Shown: positions 1-6,380 of the stretch, piece by piece | Layout: each line of letters begins with the position of its first letter | Numbering within the stretch: position 1 is the stretch's first letter | Assembly (NCBI GenBank): GCA_965661355.1 | Contig: CBFIDI010000039.1 | Coordinates: 1-13,270 of the forward strand | Length of the DNA stretch: 13,270 bases | Reading direction: 5' to 3' | From: CAMCFD01 sp965661355 | Lineage (GTDB): Bacteria; Pseudomonadota; Alphaproteobacteria; Rickettsiales; UBA1997 | Notes under the pieces: generated by a model | The model's database searches: none | What the model was told of the DNA's origin: nothing | The model's input: the letters and a program-made list of their open reading frames with translations, nothing else | Position numbers and translations under genes: made by a program

Positions 1-234
1 TCCAATAAAAACTATGTTTTTTATATCGTTTTCTTTTAATTTTTGTAAAAATATCTCAACTTGACCATAAGAAAGGTAAATTGGGTTATATTTATCGTAA
101 TTAATATCGTAATTTTCGCTTTTTAGCAAAAAAACCTGAAATTCAATATTGTTTTTGATGCAATTTTCGATTAAGATATTCGGTAAAGAGCCGCGCCCTG
201 AAAAAATTGCTAATTTTTTTATATTTTTTTTCAT
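1..234 (-). CDS. lpxI: UDP-2,3-diacylglucosamine pyrophosphatase LpxI, N-terminal part (cut by window edge)
   Basis: Reading leftward from ATG at 234, an open frame of 78 codons runs off the window edge. The product begins with a short Lys-rich stretch, then the sequence LAIFSGRGSLP (residues about 8-18), which matches the glycine-rich N-terminus of LpxI. A YLSYGQVEIFLQKLKENDI segment follows, resembling the conserved 'GQ...L' helix of that family. LpxI hydrolyses UDP-2,3-diacylglucosamine to lipid X in lipid A synthesis and replaces LpxH in many alphaproteobacteria, so it indicates an LPS-type outer membrane. The start lies one base after the stop of the upstream reductase gene, so the two are almost certainly cotranscribed and perhaps translationally coupled. 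The catalytic C-terminal domain is outside the window, so its integrity cannot be judged. Confidence 0.82.
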   Translation of the reverse strand, partial: MKKNIKKLAIFSGRGSLPNILIENCIKNNIEFQVFLLKSENYDINYDKYNPIYLSYGQVEIFLQKLKENDIKNIVFIG

Positions 235-235
235 T

Positions 236-982
236 CTAACCCGCATGATTTAAGCTTGCTGCGCCATCAACAGATAATATTTGGCCATTTACAAAGTCAT
301 TATCAAGTAAATAATTAATGGCGATAATAATATTTTCAACATTTCCTTTTTTTCTAAGAGGAATTTTTTCAATAACTTTTTGGGCAATTTCAGGGTTTTC
401 TTTCATGTAAATATCTTCTAAAATAAAGCCCGGTGCAACGCCATTAACTCTTATTTTTGGAGCAAGTTCCAAAGATAACATTTTAGTAAATTCTGCTAAT
501 AATTTTTTACTCAATAAATAATAAAAATATTTTGTGTCATATCTGGCGATATTCTTGTCACAAAAATTTATTATTTGCGCATTTTCAATATTTTTATTTT
601 GAGCATTATTAGCAAAATATTTTGACAATGTAAGTGGGGCTAAAAAATGTAGGGCAAAATTACTATCAAGCTCTTCCTCTTGAGAAAAAAAATCAGATTT
701 TTTAAAGATTGAGGCGTTGTTTATTAGTAAATTTAAATTAGGAAATTTCTGCAAAACATCTTTCGCAAGTTTTTCTACGGCCAACTTTTCTGTTAAATCA
801 GACTGAAAAATTTCACAATTAACTCCCCATTTTTCAGTTATTTCATTCTTTAAATTTTGCGCATCTTCCTCGGATTTGTTATAAGAAATTGCAATATTGT
901 ATCCTTTTTGCGCAAGATTAATTGCCATTTCTTTGCCAATTCTTTTGGCTGAACCGGTAATTAAAGCTGAGTTATTTGTCAT
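236..982 (-). CDS. FolM/PTR1-like pteridine reductase (short-chain dehydrogenase family)
   Basis: This is a 248-residue SDR protein. It has a cofactor motif TGSAKRIG at 9-16, which is the TGxxxRxG form typical of NADPH-dependent pteridine reductases, Asp62 after beta-3, NNAS at 88-91, and YxxxK at Tyr155/Lys159. The usual catalytic serine is absent. The strand IINF is followed by Asp142, exactly 13 residues before Tyr155, the same spacing as Asp181/Tyr194 of Leishmania PTR1 and as in E. coli FolM. The C-terminus (NYLLDNDFVNGQILSVDGA) also fits FolM-like enzymes. Known family roles are reduction of dihydromonapterin, dihydrobiopterin or dihydrofolate; which applies here is inference. The gene lies 22 bases after obgE and one base before lpxI, inside a co-oriented run. 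No Shine-Dalgarno is visible. A generic SDR oxidoreductase is the fallback call. Confidence 0.8.
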   Translation of the reverse strand: MTNNSALITGSAKRIGKEMAINLAQKGYNIAISYNKSEEDAQNLKNEITEKWGVNCEIFQSDLTEKLAVEKLAKDVLQKFPNLNLLINNASIFKKSDFFSQEEELDSNFALHFLAPLTLSKYFANNAQNKNIENAQIINFCDKNIARYDTKYFYYLLSKKLLAEFTKMLSLELAPKIRVNGVAPGFILEDIYMKENPEIAQKVIEKIPLRKKGNVENIIIAINYLLDNDFVNGQILSVDGAASLNHAG

Positions 983-1004
983 AATTTGTAAATTTATTTA
1001 AAAT

Positions 1005-2060
1005 TTAAAAATCGTCATTATCTTCTTCTTCCAAACTCTGTATTTCTATTTGTTTTTGCCTAAAAATAGTTATATTTTTATAAAGCTCCCTTAAAAGATG
1101 GTCTAAATTTTGTTTGGCAGCAGCCGAAATTAAAAATATTTTAGATTCTACTGCGTTTTCTTGAAAATATTGTTCTAGTTCTGTTTTTTTAGCTAAAGTT
1201 TCTTCTTCTGTTAACGCGTCACATTTATTTAATGCGACAATTTCAATCTTTTTAGCTAAGTCTGGGTGATAATTAGTTATTTCTCTTTTAATTGTAATGT
1301 AATTTTCAACTATATTTTCTTCGGTAATATCGATTAAGTGCAGCAAAACTCCGCATCTTTCAATATGTTTTAAAAATCTGTCGCCAAGGCCTTTGCCAAT
1401 GCTAGCATTTTTTATTAAACCAGGTATATCAGCTAAAACAAATTCGTTATCATCAACATAAACCACTCCTAATTGTGGCTTTAAAGTAGTAAAAGGATAG
1501 TCTCCAATCTTGGCTCTAGCTCTGGTTGTAACCGATAAAAATGTTGATTTTCCTGCATTAGGAAGCCCAAGCAGACCTGCGTCAGATAAAAGCTTAAGTT
1601 GCATTTTAATCCACATTTCCTCTCCGGCCTCGCCACTTTGAGCAAATTTTGGCGATTGATTAACCGAGCTTTTAAAATTTGCGTTTCCAAGGCCGCCTTT
1701 TCCACCTTTTAAAACAGTAAATTCCTGACCCTCTTCAATCATGTCAACAAGAAGCGATCCGTCTAAGTCAAAAATTTGGGTTGCAAAAGGAACATCAATA
1801 ATTAAACTTTTACCATATTTTCCATCTTTACTTCTACTTCTGCCGCTTTCTCCGTTTTGCGCTTTAAAATGTTGCTGATAGCGAAAATCAATTAAAGTGT
1901 TAAGGTTTTTGACGCATCTAAAAATAACATCGCCACCACGGCCGCCATCGCCTCCGTTTGGGCCACCATAGGCAATATATTTTTCCCTTCTAAAGCTAAC
2001 GGCTCCGCCACCGCCGTCTCCTGCTTTTATCTTTATTTTTGCTTCGTCTAAAAATTGCAT
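1005..2060 (-). CDS. obgE: GTPase Obg/CgtA (50S ribosome assembly)
   Basis: The 351-residue product begins MQFLDEAKI, the standard Obg start, and has the Gly-rich Obg fold over residues 1-158 with its GDGGGG and NGGDGGRGGD segments. The Ras-like G domain follows: G1 GLPNAGKST at 165-173, switch I FTTL at 190-193, G3 DIPG at 211-214, G4 NKCD at 278-281 and G5 SAA at 312-314. The signature GLGDRFLKHIERC is intact. The tail is short and acidic (LEEEDNDDF). Obg binds GTP and acts on late 50S subunit maturation and the stringent/stress response. The start is supported by an AAGGG Shine-Dalgarno-like sequence (2065-2069) overlapping the upstream stop, with a gap of seven bases. The rplU-rpmA genes that often precede obgE are not adjacent; an IMPase-family gene takes that place. 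Confidence 0.97.
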   Translation of the reverse strand: MQFLDEAKIKIKAGDGGGGAVSFRREKYIAYGGPNGGDGGRGGDVIFRCVKNLNTLIDFRYQQHFKAQNGESGRSRSKDGKYGKSLIIDVPFATQIFDLDGSLLVDMIEEGQEFTVLKGGKGGLGNANFKSSVNQSPKFAQSGEAGEEMWIKMQLKLLSDAGLLGLPNAGKSTFLSVTTRARAKIGDYPFTTLKPQLGVVYVDDNEFVLADIPGLIKNASIGKGLGDRFLKHIERCGVLLHLIDITEENIVENYITIKREITNYHPDLAKKIEIVALNKCDALTEEETLAKKTELEQYFQENAVESKIFLISAAAKQNLDHLLRELYKNITIFRQKQIEIQSLEEEDNDDF

Positions 2061-2067
2061 ATAACCC

Positions 2068-2799
2068 TTAAGATAAATTTCCGTTTTGATATAATACTAA
2101 TTCGTCAACTTCATTGGCCTTGCCGCCGCTTTCTGAAATAATTAGTAAAAATGGCTTAAGAAATTTTAAATTTTCTTTACTAAATCCTCCTAAATCTATT
2201 TTTCCAGACGATAAATAGGCTATTTCCAGAGTTTTACAACCAAAATTTCTGTTAACTATATTTTTGGCATTAATCTCTTTACTTGCTTTTTTAAGTAAAT
2301 TTTCGTTGCCAAAGCATGATAATAAGGTATCAGAATTATTTCTTCTAGAGGTTTTAGCTTTGCGATCATTTAAAAAGGCGCCAAATCCTTTTTCGCAATA
2401 AAATAAATCGCCGCCAATAATTTTATATATTGCAACTGCAATAGATTGCTTGTCCCCATTTTCATCTTTATGAACAAGTGCAATTGCAATTGAACATTCT
2501 GACAATGAGCGCGACAAGTTATTAAGACCGTCAATAGGAAAAATAACATAAGAAAATTCTCCTTTTTCATCATTAATAATTTCTTGCCCGTCAGAAAAAA
2601 TTATATTATAGCTTGGCCTCATTTTCGTTAAATCTTCTATTAAAACTTCTTTAACCCTGCTATAACAAGAATTTGCAAATTTTGTTGCCGACCTTGGGTT
2701 GTTTTGCAAAATTTCAAGTTCGTAGAAGTCTCTAGAAGTTTTAAAAGTCGCTTTTTCTATCGACTTAATGATTATGTTTAAATTAGCACTATATCTCAT
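2068..2799 (-). CDS. inositol-monophosphatase-family protein, catalytic residues lost (SuhB-like pseudoenzyme)
   Basis: This is a 243-residue protein with the IMPase/SuhB fold signature but a degraded active site. Residues 84-108 (YVIFPIDGLNNLSRSLSECS..IAL) align with the family motif WIVDPLDGTxNF. The second aspartate (Asp90) is kept, but the first metal-binding Asp is Phe87 and the Thr is Leu92. The upstream GEE metal motif is not recognisable around residues 68-80. The late WDxAA motif is replaced by KFLKP (212-216) just before the conserved ESGG (223-226), removing the last metal-binding Asp. The family's FGCKTLEIAYLSSGKID segment (186-202) is well kept, so the fold is probably maintained. 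Known SuhB proteins also act non-catalytically on RNA polymerase and rRNA antitermination; whether this one does is inference. It sits seven bases before obgE. Confidence 0.75.
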   Translation of the reverse strand: MRYSANLNIIIKSIEKATFKTSRDFYELEILQNNPRSATKFANSCYSRVKEVLIEDLTKMRPSYNIIFSDGQEIINDEKGEFSYVIFPIDGLNNLSRSLSECSIAIALVHKDENGDKQSIAVAIYKIIGGDLFYCEKGFGAFLNDRKAKTSRRNNSDTLLSCFGNENLLKKASKEINAKNIVNRNFGCKTLEIAYLSSGKIDLGGFSKENLKFLKPFLLIISESGGKANEVDELVLYQNGNLS

Positions 2800-2824
2800 T
2801 TAAAAAAAATTTAAATTATTATGT

Positions 2825-3013
2825 TTAGTTTTCGTCTTGTAAAAGCAAGTTTTTTAATTTTTTAATATCTTCATCATTATCACTTGATTTATTTTTGTCA
2901 ATTTTTTCAGGATCCGGAAGTTCATTAAATTTTGGCGGAATAAGCAATGAATTAGTTTGTGGCCTAGAGCATGAAAAAGTTAATAATATAATTAATAAGT
3001 TGAATTTATACAT
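2825..3013 (-). CDS. small DUF3035/BamF-like lipoprotein (candidate)
   Basis: This 62-residue protein has a hydrophobic signal segment (residues 4-14) ending in Cys15. The context LLTFSC is an imperfect lipobox, since Thr sits at -3 where a Leu or Val is usual. The rest is hydrophilic and Lys/Asp-rich, with the short motif LIPPKFNELPDPE (24-36), which resembles the PPxFxLRPP-type segment of alphaproteobacterial DUF3035 proteins (BamF in Caulobacter). In several alphaproteobacteria a DUF3035 gene follows lspA, and here its ATG overlaps the lspA stop by eight bases. The family assignment rests on gene order and a short motif. If it is a lipoprotein, its processing enzyme is encoded immediately upstream. 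It is much shorter than typical DUF3035 members, so it may be a minimal or reduced version. Confidence 0.6.
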   Translation of the reverse strand: MYKFNLLIILLTFSCSRPQTNSLLIPPKFNELPDPEKIDKNKSSDNDEDIKKLKNLLLQDEN

Positions 3014-3530
3014 TTTTATTCTTTTTTATAAATAAATCTTCGAAAATAATAATCACAACGCCAATAAATACATAAGAATCAGCCAAGTTAAAAGCTGGCC
3101 AATGATATTCAAATAAATGAAAATCTAAAAAGTCAGCAACCGCCGAGTTTATCATTCTGTCGGTTAAATTACCAATTGCACCGCCTAAAATTAACGAAAT
3201 TGCTATTATTAAATGCTTTTCACGAGATCTATAAAGCCAAATTATCATTATGAGTGAAATTAAAGAAACAATAACCGAAAATATTATTTTTCTATGTTCA
3301 AGCTGGCTGAACATGCCAAAACTAACTCCTGTATTCCATACTTTAACCAAATTAAAAAAACTTGTTACTTCAATAAATTGCTGGCTTCTAATCTCGGACT
3401 TAGTTTGAAGAATATGAAAAACCAGCTCTTTGCTAAATAGATCTAAAAAAGCTAAAAGCAGGGCAAATGTTATACCGTAAAAAAATAGTTTATTCTTTTT
3501 AAAGAATTTGTTACAATTATCAGAAACCAA
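3006..3530 (-). CDS. lspA: lipoprotein signal peptidase (signal peptidase II)
   Basis: This inner-membrane aspartyl protease cleaves signal peptides from diacylated prolipoproteins. With a TTG start at 3530 it has 174 residues, close to the family norm. Four hydrophobic segments are visible (about 15-31, 82-98, 106-120, 150-166). Conserved motifs are Asp30 with FSK, NTGVSFG (66-72), GGAIGNLTDR (116-125), the catalytic VADF (Asp133) and FNLADSYVFIG (catalytic Asp151). No ATG precedes the first membrane segment, so the start must be non-ATG. TTG at 3530 avoids overlap with fmt, while another TTG at 3593 would run 51 bases into fmt. No clear Shine-Dalgarno supports either. The gene diverges from fmt with a 12-base gap and overlaps the downstream small lipoprotein gene by eight bases. 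The start is less certain than the identity. Confidence 0.93.
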   Translation of the reverse strand: MVSDNCNKFFKKNKLFFYGITFALLLAFLDLFSKELVFHILQTKSEIRSQQFIEVTSFFNLVKVWNTGVSFGMFSQLEHRKIIFSVIVSLISLIMIIWLYRSREKHLIIAISLILGGAIGNLTDRMINSAVADFLDFHLFEYHWPAFNLADSYVFIGVVIIIFEDLFIKKNKNV

Positions 3531-3542
3531 ATTATATTTATT

Positions 3543-4463
3543 ATGAAAGTTATATTTATGGGAACTCCAAATTTTGCAGTTCCGGCATTGCAAGCATTAA
3601 TTGACAGCAAAAAAATTGAACTTGTCGGAGTCTTCTGTCGGCCGCCAAAGATTTCTGGCAGAGGGCAAAAAGTTAATCAATCTGAAATTCATAAATTAGC
3701 TATCGCAAACGATATTAAAGTTTTTACGCCAAATAATTTTAAAGACCAAGAATGCGTCAGTAAATTTCAAGAGCTAAAAGCTGATGCGGCATTAGTTGTT
3801 GCTTATGGTATTATTTTACCAAAAATAATTCTTGAGTCAACAAAATTCGGCATTATTAATATTCATCCTTCAATTTTACCAAAATATCGTGGCGCAACTC
3901 CTATTCAATCTACTTTGCTTGCTAATGACTATGAAATTGGTTGCTCAATAATAAAAATGGATGAAGGTGTTGATTCTGGTGATATAATAATGCAAGAAAA
4001 TTTTGCAATTAATCCAGACGATGATTATTCTAGTTTGGCGCCAAAATTATCGAAAATGGGTGCTGAAATGGCTCTAAAGTCACTTTTTTTACTAAAAGAT
4101 CAGTCAAAATTTATTAAGCAAGATGAAAAAAAGGCTAGTCTAAGTAAAAAAATAACAAAAGATGATGCTAAAATTGATTTTTCACTTCCTAAAGAAGATG
4201 TTCTCGGTAAAATAAGGGCCTTAAGCGGATTTTTAACTTCGTTTTTTGAATATAAAGGAGAAAAAATTAAAATTTTTAAAGCACGAATTGTCGGTTGTGA
4301 CGAAATTGACACAAAAAAATATAAAAATGCTAATTATGGGGATATATTTGATGATAATTTCTTTATAAAATGCAAAAATGGCGCAATTCAGCCCTTGCTT
4401 TTGCAAAAACCAGGTAAAAAACCAGTAAAAATTAAAGATTTTTTAAATAGCTTTCGTTGTTAA
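3543..4463 (+). CDS. fmt: methionyl-tRNA formyltransferase
   Basis: This 306-residue protein starts MKVIFMGTPNFAVPAL, the classic Fmt N-terminus. The formyltransferase domain (about 1-200) carries the catalytic Asn106, His108 and Asp144, the SILPKYRG motif at 110-117 and the MDEGVDSGDI segment. The C-terminal OB-like tRNA-binding domain (about 205-306) ends with QKPGKKPVKIKDFLNSFR, typical of the family. Within it the usual NPxPGA-like turn is replaced by SGFLTS (228-233), a local divergence outside the catalytic site. Fmt transfers a formyl group from 10-formyl-THF to initiator Met-tRNA, so the host uses formylated initiation. def, its common partner, is not adjacent. The gene stands alone on the plus strand, convergent with ccmH, and any promoter must lie inside lspA. 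No Shine-Dalgarno is apparent. Confidence 0.96.
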   Translation: MKVIFMGTPNFAVPALQALIDSKKIELVGVFCRPPKISGRGQKVNQSEIHKLAIANDIKVFTPNNFKDQECVSKFQELKADAALVVAYGIILPKIILESTKFGIINIHPSILPKYRGATPIQSTLLANDYEIGCSIIKMDEGVDSGDIIMQENFAINPDDDYSSLAPKLSKMGAEMALKSLFLLKDQSKFIKQDEKKASLSKKITKDDAKIDFSLPKEDVLGKIRALSGFLTSFFEYKGEKIKIFKARIVGCDEIDTKKYKNANYGDIFDDNFFIKCKNGAIQPLLLQKPGKKPVKIKDFLNSFRC

Positions 4464-4477
4464 GATTTTTTCTTAAC
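4459..4477 (+). terminator. hairpin at the fmt stop codon (weak terminator candidate)
   Basis: A perfect 7-bp inverted repeat, GTTAAGA ... TCTTAAC with a 5-T loop, spans the fmt stop codon. The sequence after it is CCGAAGCAGGGG, not a T run, so it does not look like a standard intrinsic terminator. It may only pause or protect the 3' end. Confidence 0.3.
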
Positions 4478-4529
4478 CGAAGCAGGGGATTATCTAGGGT
4501 TGATTTAAAAATTAATTCTCTTATAAAGT

Positions 4530-4550
4530 CTTAAAAATAAATATTTTAAG
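4530..4550 (-). terminator. AT-only hairpin at the ccmH stop codon (weak)
   Basis: CTTAAAA and TTTTAAG form a perfect 7-bp stem with a 7-base loop, overlapping the ccmH TAA. The stem has a single G-C pair and no strong T run follows on the minus strand, so support for a real terminator is weak. In DNA this AT-rich it could be chance. Confidence 0.22.
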
Positions 4551-4941
4551 TAACATTTATTTTTTTTCTAAAAATTACCAATCCAAGAATTAGGGCGAAT
4601 AAAAACGGCATAATCCACGGTAAAATATCGCTTTTAATATCGCCAGACATTAATATTTGACTGCCGAATTCACTTTTTAAATCTTCTTTAATTTCATAAT
4701 TGCTGTAATTTTGCTTTATTTTTTGGCGTATAACTCCTCTTAATTGACGAGAAAATTCTGTATTTGATCCGTAAATTGATTGCGCTTCACAAACTAAGCA
4801 TTTTATTTCTTTAAAAATTTGTTGCGCGCGATTTTCTTGACTATTATTTTCCAGTCTTTTTTCGGGCGCAAGAGCAAATGAATCAAAGCAAGAAAAATAT
4901 ATTAAAATAAATATTTTTGATAAGAAATATAATTTTTTCAA
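4546..4941 (-). CDS. ccmH: cytochrome c maturation protein CcmH
   Basis: This 131-residue protein has an N-terminal signal peptide (hydrophobic 5-24, plausible cleavage after SFALA), a periplasmic domain, and a C-terminal membrane anchor (about 106-124) followed by RKK. The redox motif CLVC lies at 48-51 in the context KCLVCEAQSI, close to the family's RCLVCQNQS. The downstream helix SNTEFSRQLRGVIRQKI and the segment FGSQILM (92-98) fit CcmH as well. In System I cytochrome c biogenesis, CcmH reduces the apocytochrome haem-binding cysteines with CcmG and helps the CcmF haem lyase. It is the short, single-domain form without a CcmI-like TPR extension. It lies 45 bases after dapF; the other ccm genes are not in the window. 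Confidence 0.93.
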   Translation of the reverse strand: MKKLYFLSKIFILIYFSCFDSFALAPEKRLENNSQENRAQQIFKEIKCLVCEAQSIYGSNTEFSRQLRGVIRQKIKQNYSNYEIKEDLKSEFGSQILMSGDIKSDILPWIMPFLFALILGLVIFRKKINVT

Positions 4942-4986
4942 GATAAAGATTTGTTAAAATTAATTATTGTAACTTTAAAAATAAGG

Positions 4987-5793
4987 CTATTTTAAGAAAT
5001 TTTGGTCTAATAACCCGCTAAAAACTTTTTTATGATTTCCTGTCATAAAAATATTAGAATTTCCTTGTTTATTCCAAAAAATATTTAAATCTCCACCTTT
5101 GAACCTAATTAGAACCTTGTTAAGATTAGTAAATTGGTTATTAATAGCGGCGCAAGCAACCGCGCAAGCTCCGGTTCCGCAAGCAAGAGTTTCTTGGGCG
5201 CCCCTTTCATAAACCCTAACTTCAATAATATTATTGTCGCAAATTTTTGCAAATTCTACATTAGTTTTGTTTGGAAAAAAAGGATGAGATTCAACCGCTT
5301 TACCAATTTTCAAAAATTGTTCATCACTTGGTATTTCTTTAACAAAACAGATTGCGTGCGGATTTCCAACATCGACAGTAAAAAACTCTATGTCATCAAA
5401 AAAGAAATTATTGCCAAATTTTGGCTTAGAAAACTCAACGCAAAATTGGCCATTTTCTTTTTGGCAATTTAACTTTCCTGCAATAGTCTCAATTGAAATA
5501 TTATCTTGTTTTAATTCTTGAGAAATAACAGAAGCTACGCACCTAGTAGCGTTGCCACAAGCCGCCGCTTCAGACCCGTCTGAGTTATAAATTCTCATAA
5601 AACAGTCGCAATTCAATGAGTTTTCTATAATAATAAATTGATCACAGCCAATGTTGCGGCGGTTGCTAAGCTTTTCTATTGCTGATTTTGAAAGAGATAA
5701 ATTTTGATTTCTATTGTCAATAATAATAAAATCATTGCCAGCGCCATTCATTTTTAAGAATTTTATCTGTTTATTTTTTGACTCGCTCAACAT
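4987..5793 (-). CDS. dapF: diaminopimelate epimerase
   Basis: DapF interconverts LL- and meso-diaminopimelate, giving meso-DAP for peptidoglycan and lysine. From the ATG at 5793 the product has 268 residues. Both active-site cysteines are present: Cys79 in AAACGNATRC and Cys205 in LACGTGACA. VGNPHAICF (142-150) and ERGAQETLACGTG (196-208) are also intact. The N-terminal IKFLKMNGAGNDFIIID matches the family start. The chosen ATG is preceded by GGGTG at a suitable distance. A GTG at 5808 would add five residues. The start lies inside the 3' end of efp (23-base overlap), implying cotranscription and possible translational coupling. Together with the amidase gene, this indicates a DAP-type peptidoglycan. 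Confidence 0.96.
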   Translation of the reverse strand: MLSESKNKQIKFLKMNGAGNDFIIIDNRNQNLSLSKSAIEKLSNRRNIGCDQFIIIENSLNCDCFMRIYNSDGSEAAACGNATRCVASVISQELKQDNISIETIAGKLNCQKENGQFCVEFSKPKFGNNFFFDDIEFFTVDVGNPHAICFVKEIPSDEQFLKIGKAVESHPFFPNKTNVEFAKICDNNIIEVRVYERGAQETLACGTGACAVACAAINNQFTNLNKVLIRFKGGDLNIFWNKQGNSNIFMTGNHKKVFSGLLDQNFLK

Positions 5794-6340
5794 ATTCACC
5801 CGTTTCACTTTTTACAATTATTTCGTCGCCAGAATTAACAAAGGTAGGAACCATAACCCTTAGGCCATTTTCAAGAGTTGCTGGTTTATTAGACGATGCT
5901 GCAGTTTGTCCTTTGACAACTGCGTCGGCCAGCTCTACCTTGGCTTTAACATTTTCTTCAAGACTAGCAGAAATTGGCTTTTCGTTACAATATTCAACGG
6001 TAATCTCCATTCCTTCTTGCAAAAAGTTTAGTGCTGTTTGCGATATTAAATTTTTATCAAAACTATAAGTCTCGAAGCTTTGCATATCCATTGTAACAAT
6101 ATTATCTTGATCAAAATATTGAAATTGATATTTTCCTTTCTCAACAAAGGCTACATCTACATCGTCAGAAGACGATAATCTGATATTTGTTTTTGTTCCG
6201 GTCGAGATATTTTTCATTTCAATTTGAACATAGGCTCCGCCTTTTCCGGGTTTAACATGGTCTCTTTTAAGAATTCTCCAAAGTTCATTTTGGTAACCAA
6301 TAATATTTCCTACCCTTAGAGAGTTTGCATTTGTTTTCAT
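5771..6340 (-). CDS. efp: elongation factor P
   Basis: This 189-residue protein has the normal EF-P length and three-domain plan: a KOW-like N-domain (1-65), an OB domain (about 66-129) and a C-terminal OB domain (130-189). The tip loop VKPGKGGAYVQ carries Lys33, the equivalent of the modified lysine (Lys34) in E. coli; whether an EpmA/EpmB system modifies it cannot be seen here. EF-P binds between the ribosomal P and E sites and rescues stalling at polyproline stretches. The late segment GLRVMVPTFVNSGDEIIV is typical. It heads the efp-dapF-ccmH run, 40 bases after pntB. No Shine-Dalgarno precedes the ATG. In some alphaproteobacteria efp is next to suhB; here the SuhB-like gene lies about 3 kb away. 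Confidence 0.97.
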   Translation of the reverse strand: MKTNANSLRVGNIIGYQNELWRILKRDHVKPGKGGAYVQIEMKNISTGTKTNIRLSSSDDVDVAFVEKGKYQFQYFDQDNIVTMDMQSFETYSFDKNLISQTALNFLQEGMEITVEYCNEKPISASLEENVKAKVELADAVVKGQTAASSNKPATLENGLRVMVPTFVNSGDEIIVKSETGEYVERVKK

Positions 6341-6380
6341 GATTTTTTATTAAAAGAATTTTTATTTAAACTATTCAAAT

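Noticed and set aside
3508..3538. TTGTTA/TATATT pair upstream of fmt as its promoter
   Set aside because: Spacer of 19 bases, and initiation would fall at or after the fmt ATG, so it cannot drive the full gene.
3531..3593. Longer lspA start at TTG 3593
   Set aside because: It would add 21 polar residues (Cys/Asn/His-rich) absent from the family and overlap fmt by 51 bases.
5778..6068. Plus-strand open frame inside efp
   Set aside because: Entirely antisense to a well-conserved gene, with no promoter, ribosome site or domain.
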